Assembly (NCBI GenBank): GCA_900765525.1
Contig: CAAFRY010000165.1
Span: forward strand, 1-19,961
Direction of reading: 5' to 3'
Origin: an uncultured Blautia sp.
Lineage (GTDB): Bacteria > Bacillota > Clostridia > Lachnospirales > Lachnospiraceae
Length of the DNA: 19,961 bases
Position numbers and translations under genes: made by a program. Numbering within the stretch: position 1 is the first letter of the stretch; every line of letters starts with the position of its first letter. Positions 15,683 through 19,961 of the stretch are shown here, piece by piece. Below the pieces are notes generated by a model, which searched no databases, was not told the DNA's origin, and worked only from the letters and a program-made list of their open reading frames with translations.

Positions 15683-17551
15683 ATGGATAAACAACATCAG
15701 GTTTTAAAACAGATTTTCGGATATGAAACCTTCCGGGCAGGGCAGGAGGGATTGGTGGACAGTGTACTTTCCGGCCGGGATGTACTGGGTGTCATGCCTA
15801 CGGGAGCAGGAAAATCTATCTGCTATCAGGTTCCTGCCCTGTGCTTTCCCGGAATTACTATTGTAGTTTCACCTTTGATTTCCCTGATGAAGGACCAGGT
15901 TTCTGCACTGAATGCGGCGGGGGTCCATGCGGCCTACATAAACAGCTCTCTTACAGAGGGCCAGTACAGAAAAGCCATGGAGCTGGCAGCACGGGGACGG
16001 TACAAGATTATTTATGTAGCGCCTGAGCGTCTTATGACGCCTTCCTTTCTGGATTTGAGCCGTCAGGTGGAGATTTCCATGATAGCGGTGGACGAGGCCC
16101 ACTGTATTTCTCAGTGGGGTCAGGATTTCAGGCCCAGCTATCTGAAGATTGTAGATTTCATACAAACTCTTCCGGCACGGCCTGTTATAGGAGCGTATAC
16201 GGCCACGGCCACCAAGGCGGTAAGAGAGGATATTCTCTGTATTCTGGGGCTTAATAATCCGTTGGTAACAGTCACCGGATACGACAGGGCAAATCTGTTT
16301 TTTTCTGTGGAAAAGCCAAAGGACAAAATGGCTCAGCTTCTGGATTATCTCAGGAAGAACGAGGGGAAAAGCGGAATTATTTACTGCAATACCAGGAAAA
16401 CCGTGGAAGAGGTTCATGAAAGGCTGGTAAAGGAAGGATTTCCTGCGGTGCGCTACCATGCGGGACTGTCGGATAAGGAGAAAAGAGAGAACCAGGAAGA
16501 CTTTATATACGATAAAATGCCTGTTATGGCCGCCACTAATGCCTTTGGCATGGGCATTGACAAATCTAATGTAAGGTTTGTCATCCACTATAATATGCCC
16601 AAGGATATGGAGAGCTATTACCAGGAGGCCGGAAGGGCAGGCAGGGACGGAGAGCCGGGAGAATGCATCCTGTATTACGGAGGCCAGGATGTGAAGATGA
16701 ATGAGTTTCTCATCGAACAGCAGGCGGAAAATACCGAGCTGGATTGGGAGGAAAATAAGGTTATACGAGAGAGAAATTATGAGAGACTCCGGAAAATGAC
16801 CTTTTACTGCTTTACTACCCAATGTTTGAGAGATTATATTCTCCGGTATTTCGGGGAATACGGCGAGAACTACTGCGGGAATTGCAAAAACTGCCTGACT
16901 CAGTTCCAGGATATTGACGTTACCAGGGAGACGGAAAGTATTCTGCATATGGTGGAAAGCACAGGGGAAAGATACGGGCTGGTAGCCATAGCCGATGGGG
17001 TTCACGGCTCCGATACGGCCAAGGTGAGGCAGTTCAGGCTGAACCAAAACAGCCATTACGGGGAGCTGAAGGACTGCAGTATGGCCCGCATCCGGCAGAT
17101 TATCAATGACTTGCTGGTAAAGGATTACATACATCTTACGGCAGGAGACTATCCTGTGCTGAAGCTGGGAGAAAGAGGACGGGCTCTTTTGGAGGGGCAG
17201 AAGGAACCTGTTATATTGAAGCTGCCCAGGGAGCCGGAGAAAGCAGAGACAAAGACAGGAAAAGCCAAGACAAAGGCTGCAGGAGAAGCACGGTATCCTC
17301 AGCTGTTTGAGAGACTGCGGCAGAGACGGTATCAGATGGCCCAGGAGGCTCATGTGCCGCCCTATATTATTTTTTCTGACAAAACCCTGAGGGAGATGAG
17401 TACCACACTGCCTGTGACAAGGGAAGAAATGCTGGCAGTGAATGGAGTGGGAAATAATAAATATGAGAAATACGGAAAGGAATTCAGTCAGGTGATACAG
17501 GACTTTATCCGGGAACAGGAGCTGGCACAGGGCGAGGATTCCAGGATATAA
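15683..17551 (+). CDS. recQ: ATP-dependent DNA helicase RecQ
   Basis: A 3'-5' DNA helicase acting in recombination repair and stalled-fork processing. The 622-aa protein has the standard order: Walker A PTGAGKS (39-45), DEAHCISQWGQDFRPSY (137-153), TATAT, motif VI YYQEAGRAGRDG (312-323), a zinc site with C381, C398, C401 and C404, a winged-helix domain at about 415-510, a charged linker at 515-536 and an HRDC domain at about 537-615. All catalytic residues are present. Frame is open upstream to a GTG at 15593, but ATG 15683 has AGGAGAAAGGG at 15665-15675 and gives the normal N-terminus. It heads a three-gene run with the MATE transporter and ogg. Confidence 0.96.
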   Translation: MDKQHQVLKQIFGYETFRAGQEGLVDSVLSGRDVLGVMPTGAGKSICYQVPALCFPGITIVVSPLISLMKDQVSALNAAGVHAAYINSSLTEGQYRKAMELAARGRYKIIYVAPERLMTPSFLDLSRQVEISMIAVDEAHCISQWGQDFRPSYLKIVDFIQTLPARPVIGAYTATATKAVREDILCILGLNNPLVTVTGYDRANLFFSVEKPKDKMAQLLDYLRKNEGKSGIIYCNTRKTVEEVHERLVKEGFPAVRYHAGLSDKEKRENQEDFIYDKMPVMAATNAFGMGIDKSNVRFVIHYNMPKDMESYYQEAGRAGRDGEPGECILYYGGQDVKMNEFLIEQQAENTELDWEENKVIRERNYERLRKMTFYCFTTQCLRDYILRYFGEYGENYCGNCKNCLTQFQDIDVTRETESILHMVESTGERYGLVAIADGVHGSDTAKVRQFRLNQNSHYGELKDCSMARIRQIINDLLVKDYIHLTAGDYPVLKLGERGRALLEGQKEPVILKLPREPEKAETKTGKAKTKAAGEARYPQLFERLRQRRYQMAQEAHVPPYIIFSDKTLREMSTTLPVTREEMLAVNGVGNNKYEKYGKEFSQVIQDFIREQELAQGEDSRI

Positions 17552-17573
17552 ACGAATATACGGAGACATTGTA

Positions 17574-18911
17574 ATGGACAAGGAATATTTAATTCAGGAG
17601 AAACCTTTGAAGGCGCTTTTGTTTTTTGCCTTCCCTATGATTATAGGAAATTTATTCCAACAGTTTTATACTATGGCAGATTCTGTGGTAGTGGGCCGGT
17701 TTGTAGGGGAAAACGCTCTGGCGGCGGTAGGCGCTTCCTACTCTCTGACCAATGTGTTTATTTCCATTGCCATAGGAGGGGGAGTGGGTGCCTCTGTGCT
17801 GACCAGCAGATACTTCGGAGCCAGGGATTACAGGAAAATGAAAAATTCCGTCAGCACTGCCCTGCTTTCTTTTCTGGTGGTGAGCCTGATACTGGGTGGA
17901 ACAGGACTGGCTTTCGGGCGGGAGATAATGGTACTTTTAAATGCACCGGCAGATATTCTGGAAGATGCGGTGGTGTACCTGAATATTTATTTCCTGGGCC
18001 TTCCTTTCTTGTTTATGTATAATGTGCTTTCTTCTATGTTTAATGCCTTGGGACGTTCCAGGATACCTCTGTACCTGCTTATTTTTTCTTCGGTGTTTAA
18101 CATTGTGCTGGACGTGATTATGGTTTGCAGCTTCCATCTGGGAGTTGCGGGAGTAGCCTGGGCTACCTTGATTGCCCAGGGAATTTCTGCTGTGCTGGCC
18201 TTCCTTATTTTCCTGAAAGAGATGAAACAGTTTTCCGGAAAAGGGGAACAGGCCTGGTTTGACGGCAGAGAATTTGCAGGTATGTGCCGCATTGCTCTGC
18301 CTTCTATTCTCCAGCAGTCTACAGTTTCCATCGGAATGATGCTGGTACAGTCAGTAGTAAACGGCTTTGGTGCCCAGATGCTGGCGGGTTATTCTGCCGG
18401 TATGAGGATTGAGAGCATCTGTATTGTGCCTATGGCGGCCATGGGAAACGTTATGTCTTCCTATACGGCTCAAAATCTGGGGGCTGGAAGAGAAGACAGG
18501 GTAGTAAAAGGCTATCGAACAGGATATGGGCTGGTGTTTGGTTTCGGACTGCTGCTTTGCGTAATTTTGGAGCTGTTTTACCGGCCTTTAATTGTTATGT
18601 TTTTAGGAGAAGAAGGAACGGCTTTGGCCGTAGATACCGGAATTTCTTATATGCGGTTTATTGGATTCTTTTTCACTATCATCGGATTAAAAATGATAAC
18701 AGACGGGTTGCTTCGGGGAGCCGGGGATATGAAAATGTTTACGGTAGCCAATCTGGTGAATCTGTGCCTGCGTGTGGTTGTGGCCGTGACCATGGCCCCA
18801 CGGTTTGGCATTGCTTTTGTATGGTACGCTGTTCCCCTGGGATGGCTGGCAAATTATGTAATTTCCTACTTGGAATACAGAACCGGAAAGTGGAGGTACA
18901 GTAAGAAATGA
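17574..18911 (+). CDS. MATE-family efflux transporter
   Basis: A 445-aa membrane protein with about twelve hydrophobic segments. The opening PLKALLFFAFPMIIGNLFQQFYTMADSVVVGRFVGENALAAVGAS pattern (about residues 12-56) and its internal echo around residues 237-275 (IALPSILQQSTVSIGMMLVQ) are the two-repeat layout of multidrug and toxic compound extrusion proteins, which use Na+ or H+ gradients to export cationic drugs or metabolites. GGAGA at 17562-17566 precedes ATG by 7 nt, and the gap to recQ is 22 nt. The stop overlaps the ogg start (ATGA). The substrate is not predictable. Confidence 0.92.
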   Translation: MDKEYLIQEKPLKALLFFAFPMIIGNLFQQFYTMADSVVVGRFVGENALAAVGASYSLTNVFISIAIGGGVGASVLTSRYFGARDYRKMKNSVSTALLSFLVVSLILGGTGLAFGREIMVLLNAPADILEDAVVYLNIYFLGLPFLFMYNVLSSMFNALGRSRIPLYLLIFSSVFNIVLDVIMVCSFHLGVAGVAWATLIAQGISAVLAFLIFLKEMKQFSGKGEQAWFDGREFAGMCRIALPSILQQSTVSIGMMLVQSVVNGFGAQMLAGYSAGMRIESICIVPMAAMGNVMSSYTAQNLGAGREDRVVKGYRTGYGLVFGFGLLLCVILELFYRPLIVMFLGEEGTALAVDTGISYMRFIGFFFTIIGLKMITDGLLRGAGDMKMFTVANLVNLCLRVVVAVTMAPRFGIAFVWYAVPLGWLANYVISYLEYRTGKWRYSKK

Positions 18912-19717
18912 TAGAGTACAGTCTGGAGAACTTTGATATAAGGCAGATTCACCAGTCCGGACAATGCTTCCGCATGGAGGAAATCGGAGACGGAATTTTC
19001 CGGGTATTGGCTCTGGATAGGTGTTTGGAGCTTACCCAGGAAGGGCAGCTGTGCAGGTTTTCCTGCTCCCGGGAGGAATTCCAGGGATTTTGGAAAAATT
19101 ATTTTGACCTGGATACGGATTATAACCTGTACCGGAACAAAATCAGTTCCAGGGACAAGTACCTTTGCCAGGCGGCCCGGCTTGGGGGAGGTATCCGTAT
19201 ACTGAGGCAGGATTTGTGGGAGATGATAATTTCTTTCCTGATTTCCCAGCAGAACAATATTGTCCGGATTCGCCGCTGCATCCGGAATATCTGCGAAAGA
19301 TACGGAGAGGAGCTGCGGGATGAAAAGGGAGAAATCTATTATGGCTTTCCCTCTCCTCAGGCCCTTTCCCAGGCAGGAGAGGAGGAACTGAGGGACTGCA
19401 ATCTGGGCTACCGCAGTAAATATGTGAGCAAAACTGCAGGGATGGTAGCCAGAGGAGAAATTCCCCTGGAAGACCTGAAGCATATGGCGTACCCACAAGC
19501 CAGGGAAGAGCTTTTAAAGCTTTATGGAGTAGGGGAAAAGGTGGCGGATTGTATCTGCCTTTTTGGTCTTCATCATATGGAGGCCTTTCCTGTGGATACC
19601 CATATCCGCCAGGCGCTGGAAAAGCATTATAAGAAAGGCTTCCCGATGAAACGATATGCCGGATGCCAGGGCATGATGCAGCAGTATATTTTCTATTATG
19701 AATATTTTTGCAGATAA
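18908..19717 (+). CDS. ogg: 8-oxoguanine DNA glycosylase (Ogg1 type)
   Basis: Excises 8-oxoguanine from DNA and nicks the abasic site. The 269-aa protein has the OGG N-terminal domain (SGQCFRM at 17-23), a helical region with SFLISQQNNIVRIRR (109-123), and the HhH-GPD motif LYGVGEKVADCICLFGL with catalytic K211 followed by D230 in FPVDTHIRQAL. Both catalytic residues are present, so a bifunctional glycosylase/lyase is expected. This is the Ogg1/Ogg2-like lineage rather than MutM. The start overlaps the MATE stop by ATGA. Its presence with recQ gives the cluster a DNA-repair flavour. Confidence 0.9.
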   Translation: MIEYSLENFDIRQIHQSGQCFRMEEIGDGIFRVLALDRCLELTQEGQLCRFSCSREEFQGFWKNYFDLDTDYNLYRNKISSRDKYLCQAARLGGGIRILRQDLWEMIISFLISQQNNIVRIRRCIRNICERYGEELRDEKGEIYYGFPSPQALSQAGEEELRDCNLGYRSKYVSKTAGMVARGEIPLEDLKHMAYPQAREELLKLYGVGEKVADCICLFGLHHMEAFPVDTHIRQALEKHYKKGFPMKRYAGCQGMMQQYIFYYEYFCR

Positions 19718-19733
19718 GACGGCGAAGACGGCG
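19716..19733. repeat. Tandem 9-bp duplication at the ogg stop
   Basis: AAGACGGCG occurs twice back to back (19716-19724 and 19725-19733), with the first copy overlapping the ogg TAA. It looks like a small slippage duplication with no coding effect. Confidence 0.6.
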
Positions 19734-19789
19734 TTCTTTTATTTGGATTTTTTTCATACATATAGAAAAAAGCACCAGGACGTGGATTT

Positions 19790-19961
19790 GTGCGGGTATT
19801 GATTTTTCTTTCGGAGGTAAGCATACCCCTGATTATTTTTTATATTGTAGGCTACGGACTTCTGAATAAGTGTCAGGTATACCAGGAGTTTGTAAAGGGA
19901 GCCAAGGACGGATTAAAAACAGTGGCCGGGATTCTTCCTACGCTTATCGGCCTTATGGTGG
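19790..19961 (+). CDS. spmB: Spore maturation protein B (5' part; continues beyond window)
   Basis: Open frame of 57 codons to the window edge: a GTG start at 19790 with AGGA 9 nt upstream, and an in-frame TAG at 19763 that limits the start. The product shows SEVSIPLIIFYIVGYGLL, then VYQEFVKGAKDGLKTVAGIL and PTLIGLMV, the hallmark N-terminal third of SpmB and its Gate domain. SpmB works with SpmA in spore core dehydration. It lies 72 nt after ogg and may be transcribed from the recQ promoter, since I see no terminator or convincing promoter between them. Confidence 0.85.
   Translation, partial: MRVLIFLSEVSIPLIIFYIVGYGLLNKCQVYQEFVKGAKDGLKTVAGILPTLIGLMV

Noticed and set aside
15869..17581. 570-aa open frame antisense to recQ
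   Set aside because: It mirrors recQ codons, has no recognisable domain or ribosome binding site, and recQ itself is complete with all motifs.
19698..19802. 34-codon frame bridging the end of ogg and the start of spmB
   Set aside because: It has no Shine-Dalgarno sequence, overlaps both genes in another frame and has unremarkable composition.
1..19961. Mobile element, prophage or CRISPR system
   Set aside because: No transposase, integrase, phage, cas or repeat-spacer pattern is visible; genes are housekeeping or metabolic with uniform composition.

Overview
The window reads as chromosomal DNA from an anaerobic, endospore-forming Firmicute, most likely a Lachnospiraceae (Blautia/Clostridium cluster XIVa type) gut bacterium. 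This is an inference from strong GGAGG-type ribosome binding sites, tightly packed co-directional genes, the presence of spmA and spmB, the Firmicutes-type holB-yaaT-yabB-rsmI gene order, and a histidine-degradation locus typical of anaerobes. I see no transposase, integrase, CRISPR array, tRNA or rRNA, and codon use looks uniform throughout.

Region 1 (1-7650) is a histidine-use locus. A partial regulator with a SARP/BTAD-type winged helix is transcribed leftward from a TTG start at 397. The divergent 175-bp gap carries a TATAAT box and direct repeats. Rightward comes an operon of histidine ammonia-lyase (hutH), a YjiH-type Gate-domain membrane protein, a 666-aa Old Yellow Enzyme/2-enoate-reductase-like Fe-S flavoprotein, and a long-form urocanate hydratase (hutU), closed by a hairpin terminator. 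The reductase sits between the enzyme that makes urocanate and the one that hydrates it. That makes it a candidate for reducing urocanate to imidazole propionate, which is the most interesting hypothesis here. No hutI or later hut gene is present.

Region 2 (7755-13562) matches the B. subtilis yaaO-tmk-yaaQ-yaaR-holB-yaaT-yabA-yabB-yazA-rsmI neighbourhood in compact form: an Orn/Lys/Arg decarboxylase-family protein, a guanylate-kinase-fold protein in the tmk position, holB, yaaT (ricT), the yabB-type tRNA methyltransferase and rsmI. A strong promoter (TTGCAG-17-TATAAT) overlaps the stop codon of the kinase gene and drives holB through a leader of about 130 nt with two hairpins that I cannot assign to a known RNA family.

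Region 3 (13576-19961) holds a membrane-anchored CapA-family protein, spmA, then recQ - MATE transporter - ogg, and finally the 5' end of spmB at the window edge. recQ has its own promoter (TTGTCA-17-TATAAT), and ogg overlaps the MATE gene by ATGA. spmA and spmB are normally adjacent; here they are separated by about 4.3 kb carrying the repair/transport genes.
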